Assembly (NCBI GenBank): GCA_963923455.1
Contig: CAWULT010000030.1
Coordinates: 1 to 42,729 of the forward strand
Origin: CAWULT01 sp963923455
GTDB taxonomy: Bacteria; Acidobacteriota; Vicinamibacteria; Vicinamibacterales; UBA2999
Length of the DNA stretch: 42,729 nt
Direction: 5' to 3'
Under the pieces are notes generated by a model. That model did not search any database, was not told the origin of the DNA, and was given only the letters and a program-made list of their open reading frames with translations. Position 1 is the first letter of the stretch, and each line of letters opens with the position of its first letter. Below are positions 31,021 through 39,965 of this stretch, one piece after another. Position numbers and translations under genes: made by a program.

Positions 31021-31644
31021 GTGCCGCGTCCCCCTGTCGTGATTGGCGTGGCGGGCGGTTCCGGGTCGGGCAAGACCACGGTCGTCCGCCGCATCGTGGA
31101 AAGCCTCGGTCCCGAGCACGCGGTGGTGCTCGAACACGACCGCTACTACAAGGACCGCGGCGACCTGCGCCTCGAGGAGCGCGCCTCGCTCAACTACGAC
31201 CACCCGGACGCGCTCGAGACCGACCTGCTCGTCCGGCACGTGCTGGCGCTCAAGGCCGGCGAGCCGGTCGACGTGCCGCACTACGACTTCACCCGGCACG
31301 CCCGCCGCGACGACACCACGCGGTGTCACCCGCGACGGGCCATCATCGTCGAAGGCATCCTGATCTTCTCGGACCCGGCGCTGCGCCAGGCGATGGACGT
31401 GAAGGTGTTCGTCGACGCCGACGCCGACACGCGCTTCATCCGCCGCCTCCAGCGCGACGTGGCCGAACGGGGCCGGACGATGGAGAGCGTCGTCGAGCAG
31501 TACATGAGCACCGTCAAGCCGATGCACTTCGAGTTCGTCGAGCCCACGAAACGCTACGCCGACCTCATCGTCCCGGTCGGCGGGCACAACGCCGTGGCGA
31601 TCGATCTGATGCTGTCGCTCGTCCGCAGCCTGACGGCCGACTGA
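31021..31644 (+). CDS. udk: Uridine/cytidine kinase
   Basis: A 207-residue P-loop kinase starting at GTG 31021. Walker A is GVAGGSGSGKTT (residues 9-20), followed by EHDRYYKD, the SLNYDHPDALETDLL block, VPHYDFTRHAR and IIVEGILIF, the uridine-kinase signature order. It salvages uridine and cytidine to their monophosphates in the cytoplasm. An ATG 8 bases upstream is out of frame, and no close Shine-Dalgarno precedes the GTG; a TGTAAC -10-like box 8 bases before it suggests a very short or absent leader. Confidence 0.95.
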   Translation: MPRPPVVIGVAGGSGSGKTTVVRRIVESLGPEHAVVLEHDRYYKDRGDLRLEERASLNYDHPDALETDLLVRHVLALKAGEPVDVPHYDFTRHARRDDTTRCHPRRAIIVEGILIFSDPALRQAMDVKVFVDADADTRFIRRLQRDVAERGRTMESVVEQYMSTVKPMHFEFVEPTKRYADLIVPVGGHNAVAIDLMLSLVRSLTAD

Positions 31645-31653
31645 CGCCGGGCG

Positions 31654-32160
31654 CTACGCGCCCTTCAGGATGATCGCGGTGGTGATGGCCTGCCCGGCGT
31701 GCCGGATGGAGTGCTCGGCCCCGTGCACGAGCAGGCCGAGCACGGTCGACGGCAAGCCCGCCCGGCCCACCTTGCGCTCGTCACGCAAGGCCGCAGGCGA
31801 GGTTGCGCGCAGCTGTTCCAGCGCGCGATCGATCGTGGCGGTCGCCTCGGCGACGAGCGCGGCCATCGAGGCCGGTGGGTCGCCGGGCACGCCCTCGGTG
31901 CGCAGGTAGGCCTTCTGGGCGTCGGACAGCCCCTCGCCTCGCGCGTACCCGTACAGGCGATCGAGCGCGCCGGCCGTGTGGCGGACGTGGAAGCCGATGG
32001 ACGCCGCTCCGCCCGGCCGCAGCCACACGTGCGCCTCGGGCACCGTCCCGGCCAGGCGGGCGAAGTCCTCCTTCACCTGCAGCAGGGCGTGCACCATCGG
32101 CATCACCATCGGGTCGTATCCGGCCACCGGGCCACGCAGCCACACTTCGGGTTCACTCAT
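31654..32160 (-). CDS. DinB-family four-helix protein
   Basis: A 168-residue protein, MSEPEVWLRGPVAGYDPMVM. The metal triad of the DinB/YfiT fold is suggested by the His residues in SIGFHVRHTAGALDRL and VHGAEHSIRHAGQAIT. This superfamily includes mycothiol- or bacillithiol-dependent transferases and metal-dependent hydrolases; the activity here is not predictable. The frame is open upstream, but the ATG at 32160 is the natural start. It is convergent with udk, with a gap of 9 bases. Confidence 0.82.
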   Translation of the reverse strand: MSEPEVWLRGPVAGYDPMVMPMVHALLQVKEDFARLAGTVPEAHVWLRPGGAASIGFHVRHTAGALDRLYGYARGEGLSDAQKAYLRTEGVPGDPPASMAALVAEATATIDRALEQLRATSPAALRDERKVGRAGLPSTVLGLLVHGAEHSIRHAGQAITTAIILKGA

Positions 32161-32293
32161 GGCCGGAACTGTACCACCGTGCAGGTCCGGCACGAACAGC
32201 CCGTTGGGTGACACGTCGCGGTGTGGTGTCCGGCGTCGCCGTGCGCGGGTCACCGCGGCTGCACCTGCACAGCTCCGGGCCGGGTGTAGGCTG

Positions 32294-33235
32294 ATGCCCG
32301 TGAAGTACGCCCCCCAACTCGCCACGCTCGTCAGGATGCCGCCCTCGGGCGACGCGTGGCTGCACGAGATCAAGTTCGACGGCTACCGCATCGGCGCGCG
32401 GGTCGCCCCCGGCGGCGTCACACTCACCAGCCGCAACGGCCACGACTGGACGAAGGCCTTTCCCGAGATCGTCACGGCGGTGGCGGCCCTGGGCCTGAAG
32501 GACTCGCTGCTCGACGGCGAGGTGGCCATCGTGCGGCCCGACGGCCGGACCAGCTTCCAGGATCTCCAGCAGGCGCTGGCGGGCTCGGGCTCGCGCGCCG
32601 GGCTCGTCTACTTCGTCTTCGACCTGCTGCGGCTCGGCGGCCGATCGCTGGCGGCGCTGCCACTCGAGGAGCGGAAGGCCCGGCTGCGCGAGGCCGTGTC
32701 CGGCGACACGTCGGGCCGCATACGCTACTCGGACCACGTCGCCGGCAACGGCGCGGCGCTGCTGGGCCATGCGCGGGCGCTGAAGCTCGAGGGCATCGTC
32801 TCCAAGCGGCGGACGGCCCCGTACCGCCCCGGCCGCAGCCCCGACTGGACGAAGACCAAGCTCGTGCAGCGGCAGGAATTCGTGATCGGCGGCTTCACCG
32901 ATCAAACAGGCTCGACCGGCGTGCTCGGCGCGCTGCTGCTCGGCTGCTACGACGAGGCGGGGCACCTGGAGTTCACGGGCAGCGTCGGCACGGGCTTCAG
33001 CCAGGCCGTGGCCGCCGAGCTGCGACGGCGCCTGGACGGGCTGATCCGTACCACGTGCCCGTTCCGCGTGAAGCCCGACGCCCTCCAGGCGCGCCGTGCC
33101 CGGTGGGTGACCCCCTCGCTCGTCTGCGAGGTGTCGTTCTCGGAGTGGACGTCGGACGGCCGGATCCGGCACCCGTCGTTCCAGGGGCTACGGGGCGACA
33201 AGCCCGCGCGCGACGTCCGCCGCGAGCGTGCATAG
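32294..33235 (+). CDS. ATP-dependent DNA ligase (LigD ligase-domain type, stand-alone)
   Basis: A 313-residue protein. The adenylation lysine is in motif I, WLHEIKFDGYRIGARV; motif III (DLQQAL/YFVFDLL), IV (LEGIVSKR) and V (DWTKTKLVQRQEFVIGGF) follow, then an OB-fold ending SFSEWTSDGRIRHPSFQGLR. This is the ligase module of LigD-type non-homologous end-joining enzymes, here without polymerase or nuclease domains and with no Ku gene in the window. The start is ATG 32294 or GTG 32300; a TAGGCT box ends 7 bases before the GTG, so a leaderless GTG start is possible. Confidence 0.9.
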   Translation: MPVKYAPQLATLVRMPPSGDAWLHEIKFDGYRIGARVAPGGVTLTSRNGHDWTKAFPEIVTAVAALGLKDSLLDGEVAIVRPDGRTSFQDLQQALAGSGSRAGLVYFVFDLLRLGGRSLAALPLEERKARLREAVSGDTSGRIRYSDHVAGNGAALLGHARALKLEGIVSKRRTAPYRPGRSPDWTKTKLVQRQEFVIGGFTDQTGSTGVLGALLLGCYDEAGHLEFTGSVGTGFSQAVAAELRRRLDGLIRTTCPFRVKPDALQARRARWVTPSLVCEVSFSEWTSDGRIRHPSFQGLRGDKPARDVRRERA

Positions 33236-33323
33236 GCCTTCACGCGGCCGCGCAGTCCAGCCGCCCTCGTGACCGTGGCGCGTGCAGCGGCACGCGCCCC
33301 GCGCCGATACATCTGGCGTCCAT

Positions 33324-33995
33324 ATGTCGTCGACGGTCCTGATTGCCGAGTCCGATCACCTGGATAGCCTGAAAACGCGCCACGAGTACAGCGAGGCGCT
33401 CGCCTTCCTGGACACCGACACGCCACGGGCCCTGGAGGCCATCATCCGCCACAAGCCGGAGGTGGTGGCGATCGAGCGGGCCTTTGCCGCCAAGTCGCGT
33501 GGCGTGGCGCTCATCAACCGCATCAAGGCGGACGCCACGCTGTCCACGTGCGAACTTCGCATCGTCGCGCCGGACGGCAGTTACGCCAAGGTGACGCCCC
33601 GCCGGGCCGTCAAGCCCGCCACGACGTCCGCCCTGGCCGTCCCTGTCCCGCCGGTGCCGCCCCTCGATCAGCGCGGCACACGCAGGGCCCCGCGCTACCA
33701 GATCATCGAAGGCATCGAGGTGACGATCGACGGCAACCCGGCGCTGCTCGTCGACCTGTCGGTGGTGGGCGCGCAGGTGGTGTCGGGCACCCTGCTGAAG
33801 CCCAACCAGCGGGTGCGGCTGTCGTTCCTGGAAGGGGCGCGTCCGGTGCGCTTCAGCGCGGGCGTGGCCTGGTCGGCCTTCGAGCTGCCGAAGGACGGGC
33901 CGCGCTACCGGGCCGGCATCGAGTTCTTCGACGCCGACCCCGACGCCGTCGGCCGGTTCTGCGAGATCAACCGGCGCGATACCGAGAAGCGCTGA
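33324..33995 (+). CDS. PilZ-domain protein with N-terminal degenerate receiver-like region
   Basis: A 223-residue protein. Residues 1-95 (STVLIAESDHLDSLKTRHEY, PEVVAIERAFAAKSRGVALI) have the alternating pattern of a response-regulator receiver, but no clear phospho-acceptor Asp and Lys set is visible. A proline-rich linker leads to a PilZ domain with RRAPRYQ (R-x-x-x-R) and VDLSVVGAQV (D-x-S-x-x-G), the cyclic-di-GMP-binding motifs, and RYRAGIEFFDADP. Such proteins couple c-di-GMP to motility or surface traits. It ends 12 bases from the opposing purA stop. Confidence 0.85.
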   Translation: MSSTVLIAESDHLDSLKTRHEYSEALAFLDTDTPRALEAIIRHKPEVVAIERAFAAKSRGVALINRIKADATLSTCELRIVAPDGSYAKVTPRRAVKPATTSALAVPVPPVPPLDQRGTRRAPRYQIIEGIEVTIDGNPALLVDLSVVGAQVVSGTLLKPNQRVRLSFLEGARPVRFSAGVAWSAFELPKDGPRYRAGIEFFDADPDAVGRFCEINRRDTEKR

Positions 33996-34007
33996 CCTCG
34001 GCGACGG

Positions 34008-35312
34008 CTACGATGCCGTCCACCGCTCGACGGGCGACCCGGGCGCCACGATCGTCTCCAGACGATCCGACCCCGTCGAGATGATGCCGCACCGCACGTC
34101 GCTCAGCTCCTCGAGCCGCTCGATGTACCGGCGCGCCTCGACCGGCAGCGCGTCCATCCGGCGGGCACCCTTGGTCGGGCTCGACCACCCCGGCAGCGTC
34201 TCGTAGATCGGCTCGGCGCCCACCAGCGCCCGGACGTCCGCCGGGAACTCGGTGATGACCCCCGCGGCCGTGCGATAGCCGGTGCAGATGCGGACTTCCG
34301 ACAGGCCGTCGAGCACGTCGAGCTTCGTCAACGCGATCGCGTCGAGGCCGTTGATGCGCGCGGAGTAGCGCACCACCACGGCGTCGTACCAGCCGCAGCG
34401 GCGCGGACGCCCGGTGGACGCCCCGTACTCCTGCCCGGTTTCACGCAGCCGATCGGCCAGCGGTCCGTCGAGCTCGGTCGGCAGCGGCCCCTCGCCCACG
34501 CGCGTCGTGTAGGCCTTGGCCACGCCCAGCACGCCGCCAATCGCCTGCGGCGGCACCCCCAGCCCTGTACAGACGCCGCCCACCGAGGCACTCGACGAGG
34601 TCACGAACGGATACGTGCCGTGGTCGATGTCGAGCAGGGTCGCCTGCGCGCCCTCGAACATCACCGCGCGACCGGCGCGCATCTCGCGGTGCAGGTGGAA
34701 TGACACGTCGGCGATGAACGGACGCAGCCGCTGCCCGCACTGGACCATCCGGTCGAACACCGGCTTCCAGTCCATCGTGCTCTCGGTGATCACCCGGTTG
34801 CGGGCATGGACGTTCTCGCGCACCAGTTCAGCCAGCGCCGCCTGGTCGCCGAGCAGGTCGCACATCCGGATGCCGCGGCGGCCGATCTTGTCCTCGTAGG
34901 CCGGACCGATGCCGCGCGACGTCGTGCCGATCTTGCGGTCGCCGCGCCGCGCCTCCGACAGCACGTCGAACTCACGGTGATACGGCAGGATCACGTGCGC
35001 CTTCTCGCTGACGAGCAACCGGCCGTCGACCGAGACGCCCAGCCGCGCCAGCTCGTCGATCTCCTTGAACAGCGCGTCGGGATCCACGACGACGCCGTTG
35101 CCGATCACGCACGTGACGCCCGGGTGCAGGATGCCGGACGGAATCAGGTGCAGGACGAACTTCTGCCCCTCGACGTACACCGTGTGACCCGCGTTGTGCC
35201 CGCCCTGGTAGCGCGCGACGCTCGAAAAATGAGGCGTCAGCATGTCGACGATCTTGCCCTTGCCTTCGTCGCCCCACTGCGCGCCCAGGACTGCGATGTT
35301 GATCTTCCCCAT
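34008..35312 (-). CDS. purA: Adenylosuccinate synthetase
   Basis: A 434-residue enzyme of normal length. GAQWGDEGKGKIVD (P-loop with catalytic Asp) and GGHNAGHTVY (catalytic His) are near the N-terminus; GTTSRGIGPAYEDKIGRRGI, FEGAQATLLDIDHGTYPFVT and the C-terminal TKLDVLDGL block are typical. It condenses IMP and aspartate with GTP in AMP synthesis. The ATG at 35312 gives the canonical MGKINIAVLGAQWGDEGK start. It is transcribed away from the ATPase gene. Confidence 0.97.
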   Translation of the reverse strand: MGKINIAVLGAQWGDEGKGKIVDMLTPHFSSVARYQGGHNAGHTVYVEGQKFVLHLIPSGILHPGVTCVIGNGVVVDPDALFKEIDELARLGVSVDGRLLVSEKAHVILPYHREFDVLSEARRGDRKIGTTSRGIGPAYEDKIGRRGIRMCDLLGDQAALAELVRENVHARNRVITESTMDWKPVFDRMVQCGQRLRPFIADVSFHLHREMRAGRAVMFEGAQATLLDIDHGTYPFVTSSSASVGGVCTGLGVPPQAIGGVLGVAKAYTTRVGEGPLPTELDGPLADRLRETGQEYGASTGRPRRCGWYDAVVVRYSARINGLDAIALTKLDVLDGLSEVRICTGYRTAAGVITEFPADVRALVGAEPIYETLPGWSSPTKGARRMDALPVEARRYIERLEELSDVRCGIISTGSDRLETIVAPGSPVERWTAS

Positions 35313-35417
35313 TGCTTACTATCCTATCCTGTCGCGCGCGTTCCGAATGCGCGCGCTGCACAATCGTCGCGGCCGCTGTCAACAGAAACCTGTTCGGCGA
35401 ACGTGAGAGAAATTCAA

Positions 35418-35446
35418 TTGACAAGCCTCCGCGCGATTCTTATCTT
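35418..35446 (+). promoter_or_regulatory. Strong sigma-70-type promoter upstream of the ATPase gene
   Basis: TTGACA (35418-35423), exactly 17 bases, TATCTT (35441-35446), in an AT-rich patch unusual for this genome. The start of transcription would be near 35453, leaving a leader of about 60 bases before the ATG at 35513. Confidence 0.7.
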
Positions 35447-35512
35447 GTCGATCCTTCAGCGGGCACGTCTGCACCGCGTCGTAGACTTGGCAGTGTGGAA
35501 GCGGGGTTGAGC

Positions 35513-36754
35513 ATGACGGGAGCACAAGCTGGCCTGGAACGTCGCGTGCTCGGCGATCTCGAGGCAACACCGTCACGCATTCCCGTCGTCCTGGGCGGAT
35601 GCGGCACCGGTCGCACGTGGCTCCTCAATCGCATGCGCGACCGTCTCGGGCGCGGCGCGGCCCAGTACATCGACGTCGAACGCTGCGCCACCACGCCCGA
35701 ACGCTTTCTCGAGGCCGTCACCGGCTCGTCACCCTTCGCGCACACGTCCTACACCGGCGACCGTCAGCCCCGCACGGCGCGCGAGGCGTTCGACGCGCTG
35801 CTCGCCTTCTTCGACGCGGCCCGCGGCCCCGGCGGCGAGCCGGTGACGTTCCTGCTCGACGAGGTGCTGGAACTCCGGACGTTCGAGAGCTTCCCCGGAT
35901 TGCGGCACGTGCTGCGCGACCTGGTGGCGGCCCTGTCGGCGAGCCCCAACCGCTTCGTGCTGACGACGCGCTACGTCGCCCGGGCCCAGCGACTGCTGCG
36001 CGACGCCACGGCGCGGTTCGAGGTGCTCACGGTGCCGGCGCTGACCGCGCCCGAGGTCAGCGATCTGCTGGCGCCGACGTTCAACGGCTACGACCAGGTG
36101 CCCGACGCCGAGCGTGACGAACTCGGCCGCGCCATCCAGCTGCTCGCCGACGGGCGCGCCTCGTACGCCAAGGCGATTGGCGAGATGATGGCGCACATGG
36201 GCCGCGCGGCGGACCCGATCAGCGCGCTGGCCGCGCTGATGGCGCCCGACGGCGCGCTCAACCACTCCTGCCGCTTCTGCTACGAGCTGCGCCTGCATCG
36301 CGCGCGCGGCTACGGGGCCCTCAAGGCCATCCTCGACGTGCTGGCGGCCGAAGAGTCGCTCACGCTGACGGAGATCTCGGTCCGCCTGCGCCGGACGCCG
36401 GGCTCGACCAAGGATTATCTGTCGTGGCTCGAGGACGTGGACCTGGTGACGTCGCGGCAGAAGCGGTACCGCTTCACGGACCCGTTGCTGCGCCTGTGGG
36501 TGCGGCTCCACTGCCGTCCGACACCGCCGGCCATCGAAGAGATTGGCCGCGAGGTGCAGCGCTACGCGATGTCCCGCTTCCCGCAGGCCGGCACGACCGA
36601 CGGCAGCGCCCAGGCCGCCGAGCCGGCACCCGTTCAGCCGGCGCCCACGCCGGCGCCCGCGGCCGTGCCGGCACCGGCGCTGGCGTACGCCGGCATCGAG
36701 GCTGCGGCGCCCACCGACGACCGGAAGAACTGGGGCATCATCGAGATCGACTGA
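35513..36754 (+). CDS. STAND/archaeal-type ATPase with C-terminal winged helix
   Basis: A 413-residue protein. The P-loop VVLGGCGTGRT (25-35) has Arg34 where Walker A normally has Lys. Walker B is VTFLLDEVLE (Asp116, Glu117), and a sensor-like RFVLTTRYVARAQ follows. A winged helix (LKAILDVLAAEESLTLTEIS to YRFTDPLLRLWVRLHC) resembles archaeal-ATPase (PF01637-like) proteins. After about 350 a long Pro/Ala-rich linker ends in DDRKNWGIIEID. The role is unknown. ATG 35513 is used; in-frame GTG 35495 is an alternative. It has the clearest promoter of the window. Confidence 0.75.
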   Translation: MTGAQAGLERRVLGDLEATPSRIPVVLGGCGTGRTWLLNRMRDRLGRGAAQYIDVERCATTPERFLEAVTGSSPFAHTSYTGDRQPRTAREAFDALLAFFDAARGPGGEPVTFLLDEVLELRTFESFPGLRHVLRDLVAALSASPNRFVLTTRYVARAQRLLRDATARFEVLTVPALTAPEVSDLLAPTFNGYDQVPDAERDELGRAIQLLADGRASYAKAIGEMMAHMGRAADPISALAALMAPDGALNHSCRFCYELRLHRARGYGALKAILDVLAAEESLTLTEISVRLRRTPGSTKDYLSWLEDVDLVTSRQKRYRFTDPLLRLWVRLHCRPTPPAIEEIGREVQRYAMSRFPQAGTTDGSAQAAEPAPVQPAPTPAPAAVPAPALAYAGIEAAAPTDDRKNWGIIEID

Positions 36755-36790
36755 CGCGGCGAGGCCCCCGGACGCCGCCGCGCGGCGGCG

Positions 36791-37741
36791 TCAGCCCTGG
36801 CCGGCCAGCCGGTCGAGCGCCTGCCGCGCCGCTTCCTGCTCTGCTTCCTTCTTGGCGCGGCCGCTGGCCGATCCGAGTACGTCTCCGCCCACGAGCACGT
36901 CGACGCTGAACACCTTGCGGTGGTCCGGTCCGGATTCGCCCGACACGCGGTACTCGGGCAGCGGACGCCCGTCGGCCTGCAGCCGCTCCTGGAGGGCGGA
37001 CTTGTAGTCGCGCACGCGCGTGTGATCGCGGCCCTCGTCAATCGCGGCGTGCAGTTCGCGGCGCAGGAACGCCGCGGCCGCCTCGAAGCCCCCGTCCAGG
37101 TAGATCGCCGCCACCAGCGCCTCGAACGTGTCGGCGAGCAGGGCGGGCTTCTGGCGGCCGCCCGTCTTCTCTTCCCCCCGGCCCAGGATCAGGTGCTCGC
37201 CGAGCCCCATCCGCTCGGCGCACTGCGCCAGGGCCTGTGTGGACACGACCGACGCCTTGATCTTCGACTTCTGCCCCTCGTCGAAGTCCGGGTACTGCCG
37301 GAAGAGCATGTCGGCGACGACGAAGCCGAGTACGGCGTCGCCGAGGAACTCGAGGGACTCGTTGTCGGCGACGCCCCCCGAGGCGTCCTCGGCGGCGCGG
37401 GACCGGTGCGTGAGCGCCTGCTCCAGCAGGCCCCGGTCGGCGAAGCGGTAGCCGAGGCGGCGCTCGAGGACCTCGAACTCGTCGCGCAGCCGCACCACCT
37501 TCGAGCCCGTTTCGGTGCGGTGGCTCTCGATGATGCGCCGGGCCTCGTCGGCGACCTCGGCCGCCACGGCCACCCGGATGTCGCCCAGCGCGTTGACCGT
37601 CATCGGCCAGATGGCCTGCGTGTTGCCGGTCGCCCGGAAGCTCGGAATGCCCTGGCTGTCGAGCAGCGCCATGACGACGCTGGCCTCGATGTCGGACGCC
37701 GTCTCGAATACCACCACCGGTACCGGCGCCTGTCCCGTCAT
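36791..37741 (-). CDS. rnc: Ribonuclease III with N-terminal DUF2007 domain
   Basis: A 316-residue protein. Residues 9-75 (VVVFETASDIEASVVMALLD, GIPSFRATGN, IRVAVAAEVADEARRIIESH) match the small ferredoxin-like DUF2007 domain. RNase III follows from about 84: LERRLGYRFADRGLLEQALT, the signature NESLEFLGDAVLG (127-139), LADTFEALVAAIYLD, and a dsRNA-binding domain (about 245-312). It processes rRNA and other double-stranded RNA. The usual protein is about 230 residues, so the DUF2007 part is an extra module. Its ATG overlaps the stop of the phosphatase gene (ATGA), implying coupling. Confidence 0.93.
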   Translation of the reverse strand: MTGQAPVPVVVFETASDIEASVVMALLDSQGIPSFRATGNTQAIWPMTVNALGDIRVAVAAEVADEARRIIESHRTETGSKVVRLRDEFEVLERRLGYRFADRGLLEQALTHRSRAAEDASGGVADNESLEFLGDAVLGFVVADMLFRQYPDFDEGQKSKIKASVVSTQALAQCAERMGLGEHLILGRGEEKTGGRQKPALLADTFEALVAAIYLDGGFEAAAAFLRRELHAAIDEGRDHTRVRDYKSALQERLQADGRPLPEYRVSGESGPDHRKVFSVDVLVGGDVLGSASGRAKKEAEQEAARQALDRLAGQG

Positions 37742-39903
37742 GCGGCCCCGTGGCCGGCCACGCCGGTTCGGTCCACCCTCAGCATCACCATCGTCATGTC
37801 GTCCTGCTGGGCCGTGTGGGCCGCGAACGCGCGGACCTCGTCCAGGATACGCCGTCCGAGGCCCTCGAAGGGTGTGTCGGCCTGCGCCGCCACCAGGGCG
37901 CCCAGCCGCGTCTCGCCGAAGCAGTCGCCCTCGGCGTTCATCGCCTCGCTGAGGCCGTCGGTGAACAGCAGCACCACGTCACCGGGGCCGATCTGGATCG
38001 TGGCCTCCTCGAGCAGGCGCTCGAACGTCTGCCCGTCGTCGATCTGCAGGCCCAGCACCAGTCCGCCAGGTGCCAGGACGCGCGGCTCGCGGTCGGCCCC
38101 GGCGCCCGGGACGTGGATCAGCGGGCAGTGTCCGGCCCGGGCGTACGTGAACGTGCCGGCGCGCACGTCCACCACGCCGTAGAGCATCGTGATGAAGCTG
38201 CGCGAGTCGAGGTGGCGCGAGACGATGCGGTTCGCGTCCACCAGGATCTGCCGCGGCGAGTGGTGCGACTGGCTGAGCGACAGCACGATGCCCTTGAGTT
38301 CGGCCATGTAGAGGGCCGCCGACGTTCCCTTGCCCGCCACGTCGGCGATGAGCACCGCGAAACGGTGCGCGTCGAGCGGCAGCACGTCGTAGTAGTCGCC
38401 GCCCACCTCCCGCGCCGGCTCGCAATACGCCTCGAGCTGGAGGCCCGGAATGGCCAGTGGCCCCTGCGGGAGCAGCGACATCTGGATGTCGCGCGCGATC
38501 CGCAGTTCCTGCTCCATGCGTTCCTTCTCGGCCTTCTGCGCCAGCAGGTCGTCGATGCTGGCCGTCATCGCGTTGAACGACGCCGCCAGTTCGCCCAGCT
38601 GGTCTTCCGAGGTGACCGCGACCGGGTGGGTGAAGTCGCCACGGCGGACGCGCTCGGTGCCCACGAAGAGCTCGTGGACGGCGCCGGTGATGGAGCGGGC
38701 CAGCACGAATCCCATCGCGATGGCGACGCCCTGGATCAGCAGGAACAGCACCCCGACCGCGCCCAGGGCGAGCAGGAGGATCTGGCCGAAGCTGAAGTCG
38801 CCGGCCTGCGCCAGGCCCGGACCGGAGATCCGCCGGTAGACCGCCAGCGGGCTCATCGTGAAGCTGGCGATGAGCGTGCGCGGCTCACCGGTGAGCCAGT
38901 CCGCGAAGTCGAGGAACGCCACGAACTGCAGGAGGCCGCGCGCCGCTCCCTCGATCGGAAACGAGACGGTCCCGAACCGGAGGCGCCGCTCGGCGCCGGC
39001 CGTCCCCCGATCGGCCTCCACCTGCTCCCGGCTGGCCAGCACCTCGAGCGTCAGGCCCGCGTCCGCGCGCACCGCACGGGCCAGCGCGTCGCCGATCGGC
39101 AGGTCCACGACGACGACGCGCCGCGGACCGGCACCCGCGATCGGCGCCACGGCTCTCGCCTCGGCCGCGAGCGGGCGACCAGACTCGAGGTAGGTCGTCA
39201 CGCCGGCGTAGCCGTCGCATGGCACCCACCCGGGCACCACGGCCGGGACCGGCGCGTGGGCCCAGGGGCCGGCGGTCGCGAGCGGCTGGCCCGCCCGCGG
39301 CACCTCGGCGCCAGACGCACCTGCCCCCGCCACGCCGCACGCCGGCGGCGCGGCCACCACCACCAGCGACGCGCCGGGATGCGCGGCAGCGGCGCCGGCC
39401 TGCCGGCGCGCCAGCAGCGCCGGCACGTTCGCGCCGGCACCGGCCGTCTCGAGCGCCACCGCGGCCATCCGCGCCTCGGCCCGCGCGTCGGCCACGAGCG
39501 CCCGTACGTGCTGTTCGAGAATGTAGGCGCTCACGCTCGATAGGAGGATCAGCCCCGCGATCGCGAAGAAGGTGACGATGAGCAGCGCCGGCACCAGGCC
39601 GATGAAGACGTAGGACAGCGTGAGCTTGCGGCGAACCCGCCACAGGAGCTGCCGGCGGGCACGGGGCCAGGCCTGCACGACCGCCATGCCGGCACCGACG
39701 ATCAGCACCACGCTGGCGAGCGTGTCGCACGTTTCCAGCCAGCCGGGCGTGAGCCCGGCGAGCGCCGTGAGGCCCACGAGCGCCTTGACGGCGAGCGCCA
39801 GCGCGACGGCGCGGCCCGTCCACGTGCGGGTTGCCCAGCGTCGGACGCGTGCGAGACGGGGGCGCCTGGCCACGGCGGGCCCGGCGGGTGTGTCGTCAGT
39901 CAT
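37738..39903 (-). CDS. SpoIIE-type PP2C serine phosphatase with HAMP domain (membrane sensor)
   Basis: A 721-residue membrane protein. Several N-terminal membrane segments (e.g. VFIGLVPALLIVTFFAIAGL) and a large extracytoplasmic region (about 130-370) precede a last membrane helix (ILLLALGAVGVLFLLIQGVA). A HAMP domain, a short coiled coil (LAQKAEKERMEQELRIARDI) and the PP2C/SpoIIE phosphatase with EVGGDYYDVLPL, ADVAGKGTSAALYMA, DVVLLFTDGLSEAMN and QQDDMTMVML follow. Metal-binding Asp residues are all present. Such proteins dephosphorylate anti-sigma-factor antagonists; no partner-switch partner is nearby. It is coupled to rnc by ATGA. Confidence 0.92.
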   Translation of the reverse strand: MTDDTPAGPAVARRPRLARVRRWATRTWTGRAVALALAVKALVGLTALAGLTPGWLETCDTLASVVLIVGAGMAVVQAWPRARRQLLWRVRRKLTLSYVFIGLVPALLIVTFFAIAGLILLSSVSAYILEQHVRALVADARAEARMAAVALETAGAGANVPALLARRQAGAAAAHPGASLVVVAAPPACGVAGAGASGAEVPRAGQPLATAGPWAHAPVPAVVPGWVPCDGYAGVTTYLESGRPLAAEARAVAPIAGAGPRRVVVVDLPIGDALARAVRADAGLTLEVLASREQVEADRGTAGAERRLRFGTVSFPIEGAARGLLQFVAFLDFADWLTGEPRTLIASFTMSPLAVYRRISGPGLAQAGDFSFGQILLLALGAVGVLFLLIQGVAIAMGFVLARSITGAVHELFVGTERVRRGDFTHPVAVTSEDQLGELAASFNAMTASIDDLLAQKAEKERMEQELRIARDIQMSLLPQGPLAIPGLQLEAYCEPAREVGGDYYDVLPLDAHRFAVLIADVAGKGTSAALYMAELKGIVLSLSQSHHSPRQILVDANRIVSRHLDSRSFITMLYGVVDVRAGTFTYARAGHCPLIHVPGAGADREPRVLAPGGLVLGLQIDDGQTFERLLEEATIQIGPGDVVLLFTDGLSEAMNAEGDCFGETRLGALVAAQADTPFEGLGRRILDEVRAFAAHTAQQDDMTMVMLRVDRTGVAGHGAA

Positions 39904-39965
39904 GCACGGGCGGGGGGCGGAGCGGTAGCCTCCAGGTCGTAGTCTAGAGTACCCTTCGAACCATC

